Shown one piece after another: positions 1 through 5,879 of a stretch of DNA of 11,622 bases (positions are counted from its first letter, which is position 1; each line of letters starts with the position of its first letter). The notes under the pieces were generated by a model, which saw only the letters and a program-made list of their open reading frames with translations, was not told the DNA's origin and did not search any database. Source of the stretch: Oscillospiraceae bacterium (lineage in GTDB: Bacteria; Bacillota; Clostridia; Oscillospirales; Oscillospiraceae); assembly GCA_012513005.1 (NCBI GenBank), contig JAAZCZ010000019.1, positions 1 to 11,622 on the forward strand, written 5' to 3'. The translations under genes and the position numbers were made by a program.

Positions 1-1
1 C

Positions 2-778
2 GTCGGCTCAACCTACACAAAGGCAGTAATAATTGACGAGACCGGCAAAATAGTAGCACACACCACAATGATGAGCAAGATCAATGCAGAGCAGAGCGCC
101 AAGATGGCAATGGAAGAAGTTTGCGGCCAGGTACCCGGACTTAAGAGTTCCAAGGATCTTGCATATCTGATCGGAACAGGCTACGGCCGTAACAAGGTAC
201 CCTTTGCAGACGAGAACATCTCGGAGATCAGCTGCCACGCCATGGGCGTACACGTCACCGACCCGAGTGTCCGCGCAATCATCGATATCGGCGGGCAGGA
301 CGTAAAGGGCATCAGCATAGACAACGACGGCACAGTAAAGAACTTTGCAATGAACGACAAGTGCTCAGCCGGAACAGGCCGTTTCTTTGAAGCAATGGCC
401 AGAAGCTTTGAGATGAGCCTTAGCGATTTCAGCAAGCTGTCTTTATCAGCAAAGAACGTAATTCCTATAACAGCACAGTGCACAGTATTCGCAGAGAGCG
501 AAGTCATCACCTTAGTCGGTGAAGGCAAGCCGATGGACGAGATAGCAGCCGGTATCCAGATGTCCGTTGCAAAGCGTTGCTTTGTCATGGCAAAGAAAGC
601 CGGAGCAGTCGACAGCATCACCCTAACCGGCGGATGCGCAAAGAACGACGGACTTAAAGCTGCCATCGAGCACGTACTTAAGCTCAAGGTAATCGAGCTC
701 AAAACCGACCCGCAGCTGATGGGAGCACTCGGAGCAGCCGAGTATGCCCGCCAGAAGGGTATGGCAAAAGGCGCTTAA
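2..778 (+). CDS. 2-hydroxyacyl-CoA dehydratase activator (HgdC-like ATPase), 5'-truncated
   Basis: The reading frame is open from base 2 and begins inside the gene at VGSTYTKAVIID, the first phosphate-binding loop of the acetokinase/Hsp70/actin (BadF/BadG/BcrA) ATPase fold. About 6-9 N-terminal residues are missing. Of 258 visible residues, GTGYGRN, SCHAMG, IDIGGQDVK, NDKCSAGTGRF and TAQCTVFAESEV follow the HgdC activator family in order. The two cysteines in the last two motifs are 39 residues apart, the same spacing as the [4Fe-4S]-binding pair (Cys127/Cys166) of Acidaminococcus HgdC. The family is a homodimer with one cluster at its interface; ATP hydrolysis drives a low-potential electron into a partner dehydratase. 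The gene is noticeably GC-richer than the rest (29/60 and 34/60 G+C in two hand-counted lines), which suggests high expression or a different codon regime. It could instead serve another family enzyme encoded to the left. Confidence 0.93.
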   Translation, partial: VGSTYTKAVIIDETGKIVAHTTMMSKINAEQSAKMAMEEVCGQVPGLKSSKDLAYLIGTGYGRNKVPFADENISEISCHAMGVHVTDPSVRAIIDIGGQDVKGISIDNDGTVKNFAMNDKCSAGTGRFFEAMARSFEMSLSDFSKLSLSAKNVIPITAQCTVFAESEVITLVGEGKPMDEIAAGIQMSVAKRCFVMAKKAGAVDSITLTGGCAKNDGLKAAIEHVLKLKVIELKTDPQLMGALGAAEYARQKGMAKGA

Positions 779-799
779 AAAATTAAATAAGCTTATATA

Positions 800-847
800 A
801 TAAATCTTCGGATATGGGCAGACGGCTGCTTATGTCCGAAGATTTAT
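800..847 (+). terminator. Long perfect hairpin after the activator gene, possible terminator
   Basis: Bases 800-821 can pair continuously with 826-847. There are 13 Watson-Crick pairs outermost (ATAAATCTTCGGA against its complement), then an inner arm with three G-T wobbles, closed by the tetraloop ACGG, 22 pairs in all. It starts 22 nt after the activator stop codon. No T-tract follows immediately; the nearest T run is at about 865-870. It could be a weak terminator, an mRNA 3'-end stabiliser, or a processing site. Confidence 0.6.
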
Positions 848-869
848 ATTAAAGTAGAAATTTAATTTT

Positions 870-898
870 TTGACAAGTGATTAACTATTTGTTATTCT
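870..898 (+). promoter_or_regulatory. Sigma-A type promoter for the dehydratase-like gene
   Basis: TTGACA at 870-875 is a perfect -35 element, followed by a 17-nt spacer and TATTCT at 893-898 (4 of 6 to TATAAT). It lies just after the hairpin at 800-847 and predicts a leader of about 110 nt before the ATG at 1015. It indicates that the downstream gene is transcribed separately from the activator. Confidence 0.65.
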
Positions 899-1014
899 AA
901 AAATGCCTATTAATAGCAATATGGATTAATTTATGTGCAAAAATCGACAGTTTAGTAAGGGGTATTCTAAGCGCTAATTATGCAGAGATTCATGTTAGTT
1001 TAGGGGGGCAACAA

Positions 1015-2616
1015 ATGAATAATAGCGTTAAAAAGTTATTCCGTGATTTTTGGTACGGGAAGCCGCACAAAGAGCGTCGTCTGGGGGATTTGTACTTAGA
1101 TATGACAGGCCTGTATAAGCACCGTGAATGGCGTGGTGTAAAAGACACCATGTATTATTTCCATATGATTTGGCTCTATAATTATGCGTATTTGGTCATC
1201 GATGTTATGAAATTCGGTGGCCTTATTAATTTTTTCAGGGGTACTTGGCGTTACAGATGGGTTGGGGAAACTTATCTGACTGTTATGCACTGGTTCGACA
1301 GAGGCTTAGAGGGCATGAGAGGCGAGGCATTAAGGGCATCTGCTTGGCATTACCGGGCCTTGACAAATGAAACAATAAGGCAATTCATGAGAATGTTTTC
1401 AGCGGATACAAAGCTCAGAAACGGAAAAAAGAATAAGCTTTACCACAAAACAATTTCGCACGATGAAACTGTCTGTGGAGCTATATTCTATCCTTGGCGA
1501 GATAAGTTAGACCATGTCGCTTTGCAAATGATTCCATACTTTGTAACTTGTCATGTTAACTCAAAAACAGTTCTAAACTACATAGACGCAGTTCAGTCAA
1601 TCGGACTACCGGCAGATCCTTGCCCTATGTGTCAGGCAGAAGTCGGTATATTTGTGCTTGACGACTATCCCGATTATTCACCTGCATACATTGCCTCAAA
1701 TGAGGCTTGCGATGCATCGGTCGGTACTTCTATACTGCATGATTGGTTTATGAACAAGCCGTTTTTTTCAATGCCTCAGCCAATGCAGTTTGATGACCCG
1801 CTTGTTCATAAGCACACGATAGCTGAAATAGAAGAGGCTTGGAAGTTTATTGAGGAGCATATGGGCGTTGCTTTTGATTGGGAACAATATGTTAAGTATA
1901 CTGAAAAATATAATAAGCTGACTGAGTTTGAAAGAGAAAAATGGGATGTTGCTGCAAACACCCCCTATTATCCTGTTAACAGTGTTGCTCAAGCACTCTA
2001 CAGAATCTATTATTCACAGGACGGCTACAGAGATATTTGGGCACAAACAGACGAAAAAGTGCGTAAAATAATGAACCGCTGTGTTGAAAATAAAATAAAC
2101 TCATTCCCGGAAACAAGGCACAGACTCTTAGCATGGAGCTGCGGTCCGCTATTTTATTCTTACTGGATTACTTGGGCATATAACTGTTGGGGACTTAATA
2201 TTATTATGAACATGGACTCACTAATGTTTGATATTGTGCTCAGAACAGACACATACGAAAATGCGCTTGAAGATCTTGCAACTTTCCATGAATGGGCACC
2301 AATGAGAAGAATGGCTGTTGGGGGATATAAGCACATTTTTGAAATTTGGGATAACATAGAAAGATTCAATTGCGATATGGTTGTAATGTATGACCAGGTA
2401 GCATGTAAAGGAATGCAGGGGATACACGGCATGTTTGAAGACGAGTTTAGGCAGAGAAATATTCATGCAATTTGGATGCCGCATGCTCTGCCGGAATCAA
2501 GAACAGTAACAAGGGCGGAAATCAGAAGCATTGTAAATGATTATATGTTTACTGTAATGAGAGAAGAACCGCTGGATCCTTCGTTGCTAGAATTTGACGA
2601 CTCACTCGGTTGGTAA
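1015..2616 (+). CDS. Divergent, long 2-hydroxyacyl-CoA dehydratase-family protein
   Basis: This 533-residue protein resembles the HgdA/HgdB / FldB/FldC / benzoyl-CoA reductase subunit family, whose members bind a [4Fe-4S] cluster and receive an electron from an HgdC-type activator. Visible landmarks are PMCQAEVG (Cys206), SNEACDAS (Cys232, 26 residues later), a Rossmann-like segment RHRLLAWSCGPLF (369-380), and near the C-terminus QVACKGMQG (Cys464) followed by a PHALPESRT segment where the family usually has a D-x-R type motif. The three cysteines match the family's cluster-ligand order. It is longer than typical subunits (roughly 380-430 residues), mainly through an N-terminal extension of about 150 residues rich in Trp and Tyr. 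ATG 1015 is preceded by an AGGGGGG Shine-Dalgarno at 1002-1008. No second subunit is adjacent, so the substrate, partner and even catalytic activity are uncertain. One hand-counted line is 19/60 G+C, much lower than the activator gene. Confidence 0.75.
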   Translation: MNNSVKKLFRDFWYGKPHKERRLGDLYLDMTGLYKHREWRGVKDTMYYFHMIWLYNYAYLVIDVMKFGGLINFFRGTWRYRWVGETYLTVMHWFDRGLEGMRGEALRASAWHYRALTNETIRQFMRMFSADTKLRNGKKNKLYHKTISHDETVCGAIFYPWRDKLDHVALQMIPYFVTCHVNSKTVLNYIDAVQSIGLPADPCPMCQAEVGIFVLDDYPDYSPAYIASNEACDASVGTSILHDWFMNKPFFSMPQPMQFDDPLVHKHTIAEIEEAWKFIEEHMGVAFDWEQYVKYTEKYNKLTEFEREKWDVAANTPYYPVNSVAQALYRIYYSQDGYRDIWAQTDEKVRKIMNRCVENKINSFPETRHRLLAWSCGPLFYSYWITWAYNCWGLNIIMNMDSLMFDIVLRTDTYENALEDLATFHEWAPMRRMAVGGYKHIFEIWDNIERFNCDMVVMYDQVACKGMQGIHGMFEDEFRQRNIHAIWMPHALPESRTVTRAEIRSIVNDYMFTVMREEPLDPSLLEFDDSLGW

Positions 2617-2657
2617 AGCAAACTTTATAATGCAATAATAAATTTCCACAGTAAGCA

Positions 2658-2691
2658 GCAAAAACGTCGGCAGTTTAGCCGACGTTTTTGC
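2658..2691. terminator. Strong bidirectional intrinsic terminator
   Basis: A perfect 14-bp stem (GCAAAAACGTCGGC against its complement) encloses the 6-nt loop AGTTTA. The A5 and T5 runs flank the GC-rich core, so a U-tract follows the core on either strand. It sits between the convergent genes ending at 2616 (+) and 2715 (-) and can terminate both. Confidence 0.92.
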
Positions 2692-2714
2692 AATATTATG
2701 TTTTATACTAATTA

Positions 2715-3176
2715 TTATTTATCAAACCTAATGTCAAAGCCACTTGCTCGCAGCGCCGCATGAACCTTAGGAACATCGGCATTATACATTGCAGTTCTTA
2801 AATCATCAGGAAGAGCAAAGCGGGAATATGTTCTTAAGAAAGCCTCAAGATTTTTTTTATCTTTTGGACCTAATTTCTTTATAAACAGCAAAATGCATGA
2901 TATAAATCCGACTGCAAAGCTTACTTGTAGATAAAGAGGAGCAAATCTAATAACTACAAAGCTTATTCCGGCAACAATAAAAAACCATATTATTACAGAA
3001 ATGTTGTTTAGATGTCGAGCAGCCTTTGCATAAAACACCGATTCACCTGTAGGCTTTAGCTTGCTGATTAGCGGATAACCGACAGTAAAGTTAAAAACCA
3101 ATTGCCTCACACAGATATAAAAGAATATCCAACCTGCAAGAGCCATTAGTGCTGCATAGAGTATTTTCATTTCCAT
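2715..3176 (-). CDS. Unrecognised small membrane protein with three predicted TM segments
   Basis: I do not recognise this 153-residue protein. It has three hydrophobic segments, at about residues 5-26, 59-78 and 83-101. They are followed by a soluble, charged C-terminal tail of about 50 residues (from GPKDKKNLEAFLRTYSRF) with no motif I can name. The ATG at 3176 is chosen over an upstream in-frame ATG at 3224 because AGGGGGG lies 8 nt ahead of it (3185-3191) and because the likely promoter would start transcription downstream of 3224. It is convergent with the dehydratase-like gene and shares its terminator, but nothing in the protein shows a functional link. Its steady reading frame, good Shine-Dalgarno sequence, promoter and terminator make it a real gene. 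Confidence 0.8.
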   Translation of the reverse strand: MEMKILYAALMALAGWIFFYICVRQLVFNFTVGYPLISKLKPTGESVFYAKAARHLNNISVIIWFFIVAGISFVVIRFAPLYLQVSFAVGFISCILLFIKKLGPKDKKNLEAFLRTYSRFALPDDLRTAMYNADVPKVHAALRASGFDIRFDK

Positions 3177-3184
3177 TTTTATTA

Positions 3185-3191
3185 CCCCCCT
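3185..3191 (-). promoter_or_regulatory. G-rich Shine-Dalgarno that decides the membrane protein start
   Basis: On the minus strand AGGGGGG stands 8 nt before ATG 3176. The upstream in-frame ATG at 3224 has no such site. The same AGGGGGG heptamer precedes the gene at 1015. Confidence 0.75.
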
Positions 3192-3205
3192 CGGATACGG
3201 ATATT

Positions 3206-3217
3206 TTAACATGTTAA
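3206..3217. repeat. 12-bp perfect palindrome over a -10 element
   Basis: TTAACATGTTAA is a perfect dyad that overlaps the predicted -10 of the minus-strand gene, a suitable position for a repressor operator. The regulator is unknown, and AT-rich DNA makes chance palindromes fairly common. Confidence 0.4.
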
Positions 3218-3239
3218 CTAACAATATTCAACGAGTCAA
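3211..3239 (-). promoter_or_regulatory. Predicted promoter of the membrane protein gene
   Basis: On the minus strand TTGACT (3239-3234) and TAACAT (3216-3211) are separated by 17 nt. The -10 element lies inside the palindrome TTAACATGTTAA (3206-3217). Transcription would begin near 3204, giving a leader of about 28 nt. Confidence 0.5.
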
Positions 3240-3335
3240 AAAATAATAAAAAATCTAATACTTAGATAATTATTTCTAAAAACAAAAAAAGTTGCAAAAA
3301 TTGCTGACTATGATTAATAATGCGCTTTTTTACTG

Positions 3336-3398
3336 CTAAATACACATCAAATCATTGTAAAAAAACAAAACATTTGCAATTATTGTGAGTGTATTTAG
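3336..3398. repeat. 10-bp inverted repeat with 43-nt spacer
   Basis: CTAAATACAC at 3336-3345 is exactly complementary to GTGTATTTAG at 3389-3398. It lies between the two divergent promoters, upstream of both, with an A-rich centre. It could be a binding site pair or a chance match. Confidence 0.45.
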
Positions 3399-3452
3399 GA
3401 GCATTTTATGTTATGATAGAATGCGTAAAATTATGAATAGCATATACGATGC

Positions 3453-3481
3453 TTTATCTGTAAACATTCTTATGCTATACT
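3453..3481 (+). promoter_or_regulatory. Extended -10 promoter of the asp23-nusB-xse cluster
   Basis: TATACT at 3476-3481 is preceded by TGC, giving an extended -10 (TGnTATACT). A weak -35-like TTTATC lies at 3453-3458, 17 nt upstream. The predicted leader is about 27 nt, and the ATG at 3515 has GGAGG at 3503-3507. Confidence 0.55.
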
Positions 3482-3514
3482 AATTCACCGATAACAAATT
3501 ACGGAGGAAAAATC

Positions 3515-3877
3515 ATGCCGGAGAACTATATTTCCAGTCAAAGTGAAAAAGGAACAATAAACATTTCTGAAGAGGTTGTTGTTTCAATGGTGAGGGCAGC
3601 AATAAATGAAATTGATGGTGTAGCCACACTAACTAACAACACGGGTGTTGAGCTTGCTGAACTCTTAGGAATCAAATCACCGTCTAAATGCGTAAAAGTC
3701 CAGATTGAAAACGGTATCATGAATATTGACACAATAATAATGGTGCGCTACGGAATGAATGTTGTAAACGTTGCAAATCAGGTTCAGGAAAGTGTTACTA
3801 ATGCGGTTGAGTCTATGACCGGCATGGGAACACCTGTTGTAAATGTTCATGTTTCCGGAGTTGCCTTCGACAAGTAA
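3515..3877 (+). CDS. Asp23/Gls24 family protein (YqhY-like)
   Basis: This 120-residue protein belongs to the Asp23/Gls24 (DUF322) family, small alkaline-shock-type proteins of Firmicutes. It shows the family opening GTINISEEVVVSMVRAAINEIDGV (13-36), the central GIMNIDTIIMVRYGMNVVNVANQVQESV stretch (67-94) and the closing VNVHVSGVAF (109-118). A Gls24-family gene directly before nusB is the arrangement of B. subtilis yqhY, whose product is linked to control of fatty acid synthesis through acetyl-CoA carboxylase. No acc genes are visible here, so that role is inferred only from position. The start has GGAGG 7 nt upstream. It is the first gene after the extended -10 promoter and is followed 53 nt later by nusB. 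No signal peptide or TM segment is seen, so it is probably cytoplasmic. Confidence 0.93.
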   Translation: MPENYISSQSEKGTINISEEVVVSMVRAAINEIDGVATLTNNTGVELAELLGIKSPSKCVKVQIENGIMNIDTIIMVRYGMNVVNVANQVQESVTNAVESMTGMGTPVVNVHVSGVAFDK

Positions 3878-3930
3878 AAAGGAGCTTTTACCGATTCTTT
3901 AAATTTTTAAGATCTCATACAAGATTAAGG

Positions 3931-4449
3931 ATGTGCATAAAGGTGGAACAGAGTAGCGTCTCCAGAACAGCTGCCAGAGAACTGGCGTTTAGTTTAATAT
4001 ATATGACTTCGGTGAGCGAAAGTGATCCCGACAGCATCCTTGAATCATTCTTTGAGGATGAATACTATGAGACTCTATCTGAGGAGTTAAGGCTTTGTGT
4101 AAAAAAACCGGATAGTATTCAGCTTGAATATATTAAAAGCTTAGTTAGTTTATGCTTTATAAACCTAGAGACTATTGATGAGCATATTCGCAATAACAGT
4201 GGCACTTGGAAACCTGAGCGAATTTCTAAGACAGCGCTTGCAATACTTAGAATGTGCATTGCAGAAATGCTCTATATGGAAGACGTGCCTGTTTCAGCAG
4301 CAATAAACGAAGCTGTTGAAATAGCGAAAAGCTATGAAAACAAGGAAACAGTTTCATTTATTAACGGTGTTTTAGGCTCGGTTGCAAAGGAGATTAAGGC
4401 ATCTGAGGCAGAGGAAACATTAGTGACTGATGACGGAGAGCATATATAA
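3931..4449 (+). CDS. nusB: Transcription antitermination factor NusB
   Basis: NusB is a small all-helical RNA-binding protein. With NusE (ribosomal protein S10) it binds boxA RNA and promotes antitermination of rRNA operons. The family signature is clear: SRTAARELAFSLIYM near the N-terminus, then WKPERISKTALAILRMCIAEML (93-114), VPVSAAINEAVEIAKSY (119-135) and FINGVLGSVAKEI (143-155). At 172 residues it is somewhat longer than the usual 130-150, through an acidic middle insertion and an acidic C-terminal tail. The start is uncertain: ATG 3931 directly touches its TAAGG, leaving no spacer, whereas the in-frame GTG at 3943 has AAGGA about 11 nt upstream and would drop only four residues. The stop TAA shares its last base with the xseA ATG (TAATG), so translation is probably coupled. 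Confidence 0.94.
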   Translation: MCIKVEQSSVSRTAARELAFSLIYMTSVSESDPDSILESFFEDEYYETLSEELRLCVKKPDSIQLEYIKSLVSLCFINLETIDEHIRNNSGTWKPERISKTALAILRMCIAEMLYMEDVPVSAAINEAVEIAKSYENKETVSFINGVLGSVAKEIKASEAEETLVTDDGEHI

Positions 4450-5669
4450 TGCAAAGCAGGATTCTCACAGTCTCGGAAGTCAGCAGTGTCATTAAAGCCC
4501 TAATTGATGAAGACGGTCTGTTATCTAACATTGCTGTTTGCGGGGAACTTTCAAACTACAAGGTTTATCCCTCCGGGCATCACTATTTTACTTTAAAAGA
4601 CGCCCAAAGCAGTCTTAAGTGCGTAATGTTCAAAACATATGCGCAGAAGCTCCGCTATAAGCCTGAGAGCGGCATGAAAGTCACTGCCAAGGGCAGTGTG
4701 TCAGTGTATCAAAGAGACGGAGTTTATCAGCTCTATTGTGAGGCTTTGCTGCCTGAAGGCGCGGGAGAGCTTCAATTGGCATTTGAGCAGCTAAAGAAGA
4801 AGCTCAGCTCAGAAGGGCTTTTCGACCGAGAGCATAAAAAGCCTATTCCTTTATTTCCGTCTAAGATTGCTGTAATTACTTCATCTGCCGGGGCAGCAGT
4901 TCGAGATATTATAAGAGTGCTGGGTGAGCGCTGGCCACTTGCAAAAATTATAGTTTTGCCTGTCAGAGTTCAAGGCGCAGAAGCGCCACCTGAGATTACA
5001 TCCGCAATAGAGTATGCAAACAGGCATTCATTAGCAGATGTGATTATTGTCGGCAGGGGCGGTGGCTCTATAGAAGATTTGTGGGCATTTAACGACGAGC
5101 TGGTAGCTCGTGCGATTTTCAGCAGCAAAATACCAACTATATCAGCAGTAGGTCATGAGCCGGATTTTACTATAGCAGACTTTGCTGCAGATCTAAGGGC
5201 AGCGACACCCTCTAACGCTGCTGAGTTGGTCAGCCCGGATAAGGCTGATCTTATGTTTAAACTAAAAAGTAGCGGCAAAAGACTTAGCAGTGAGTCGTTA
5301 AAGCTTATAAACATGCATAGAGTTAGACTTACAGAATTAAAATCCAGAAGGATTCTAGCTTCACCGACAGGATTTGTTGACGAAAAAAGACTTGAGCTGG
5401 ATTCAATAAGAATGGGGCTATACTCAGGCAGTGTCAAGTATCTTGCCGGACTTAAACAAGCGTACATAGAAAAAGCGGCAATGCTCGAAGCGCTAAGCCC
5501 GCTTAAAGTGCTTGGCAGAGGATATTCTATTACATTAGGTAGCGACAATAAGGCAATTAAGGACTCAAAGGAAGTTAAGATAGGAGACAGTGTCCGCATA
5601 AAGCTAAACAGAGGTGTTTTGTGCTGTACTGTTCATTATAGGGAGGAATACGATGGCAAAGGAAATTAG
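4449..5669 (+). CDS. xseA: Exodeoxyribonuclease VII large subunit
   Basis: XseA is the catalytic subunit of exonuclease VII, which degrades single-stranded DNA to oligonucleotides from both ends and works in repair with several copies of XseB. An N-terminal OB-fold (about 1-103: LSNIAVCGELSNYKVYPSGH, YFTLKD) is followed by the catalytic domain: FPSKIAVITSSAGAAVRDI, VGRGGGSIEDLWAFNDELVARAI (201-223) and SAVGHEPDFTIADFAADLRAATPSNAAE (232-259). D153, R203, H236 and D239 match the E. coli catalytic set D155, R205, H238 and D241 with a constant offset of two. A helical region precedes the C-terminal segment LGRGYSIT. The 406-residue length is normal for Firmicutes. GGAGAG lies 8 nt before the ATG. 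The 3' end overlaps xseB by 17 nt, as befits stoichiometric partners. Confidence 0.97.
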   Translation: MQSRILTVSEVSSVIKALIDEDGLLSNIAVCGELSNYKVYPSGHHYFTLKDAQSSLKCVMFKTYAQKLRYKPESGMKVTAKGSVSVYQRDGVYQLYCEALLPEGAGELQLAFEQLKKKLSSEGLFDREHKKPIPLFPSKIAVITSSAGAAVRDIIRVLGERWPLAKIIVLPVRVQGAEAPPEITSAIEYANRHSLADVIIVGRGGGSIEDLWAFNDELVARAIFSSKIPTISAVGHEPDFTIADFAADLRAATPSNAAELVSPDKADLMFKLKSSGKRLSSESLKLINMHRVRLTELKSRRILASPTGFVDEKRLELDSIRMGLYSGSVKYLAGLKQAYIEKAAMLEALSPLKVLGRGYSITLGSDNKAIKDSKEVKIGDSVRIKLNRGVLCCTVHYREEYDGKGN

Positions 5670-5877
5670 CTTTGAAGCGGCAATGTCTAGGCTTGAGGAG
5701 ATAGTAAAAAGTTTAGATAACGGGGAAACATCTCTGTCTGAGTCGTTGGCTCTTTTTGATGAAGGCTCTAAACTAATCGAGTTCTGCGAAAATAAATTGA
5801 ATGAGGCAGAGCAGTTGGTTGTAAAAATTCGTGTTGGTGAAGACGAAAATCCTATTGAAGAAGTGTTTGGAGAGTAA
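5653..5877 (+). CDS. xseB: Exodeoxyribonuclease VII small subunit
   Basis: XseB is the short coiled-coil subunit that assembles along the XseA helical arms. This 74-residue protein has the family pattern SFEAAMSRLEEIVKSLDNGETSLSESLALFDEGSKLIEFCENKLNEAE. The start at ATG 5653 is chosen because GGGAGGA lies 5 nt upstream (5641-5647) and the protein then begins MAKEISFEAAM, normal for the family; an in-frame ATG at 5614 would add 13 hydrophobic residues and has no such site. It overlaps the end of xseA by 17 nt and is followed after 2 nt by the ispA start. Confidence 0.96.
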   Translation: MAKEISFEAAMSRLEEIVKSLDNGETSLSESLALFDEGSKLIEFCENKLNEAEQLVVKIRVGEDENPIEEVFGE

Positions 5878-5879
5878 TT

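Larger units (their letters stand above)
3177..3514. other. AT-rich divergent intergenic region with two promoters and inverted repeats
   Basis: This 338-bp spacer separates the minus-strand membrane gene from the plus-strand housekeeping cluster. It holds a minus-strand promoter at 3211-3239, a plus-strand promoter at 3453-3481, a 12-bp palindrome at 3206-3217, a 10-bp inverted repeat at 3336-3345/3389-3398, and repeated AGCAT/ATGCT half-sites between 3400 and 3476. I see no convincing open reading frame or structured RNA gene in it. Confidence 0.7.

Noticed and set aside
181..702. 173-codon open frame on the minus strand
   Set aside because: It is antisense to the activator gene, whose motifs are unmistakable, and its translation shows no family features.
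944..970. Second promoter-like pair TCGACA and TATTCT, echoing the one at 870-898
   Set aside because: The spacer is only 13 nt, too short for sigma-A; the repeated TATTCTAA is probably coincidence.
980..1003. Possible leader peptide of seven codons (MQRFMLV) before the dehydratase-like gene
   Set aside because: It has no Shine-Dalgarno sequence at a usable distance and no attenuator structure around it. Its stop does overlap the start of the downstream ribosome site, so it is recorded here.
3880..3930. Possible attenuator or small hairpin between asp23 and nusB (AAAAAGGAGCTTTTA)
   Set aside because: The stem is only a few A-T pairs and unlikely to form stably.
5153..5599. 148-codon open frame on the minus strand
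   Set aside because: It is antisense to xseA and is a Ser/Leu-rich translation typical of a shadow frame.
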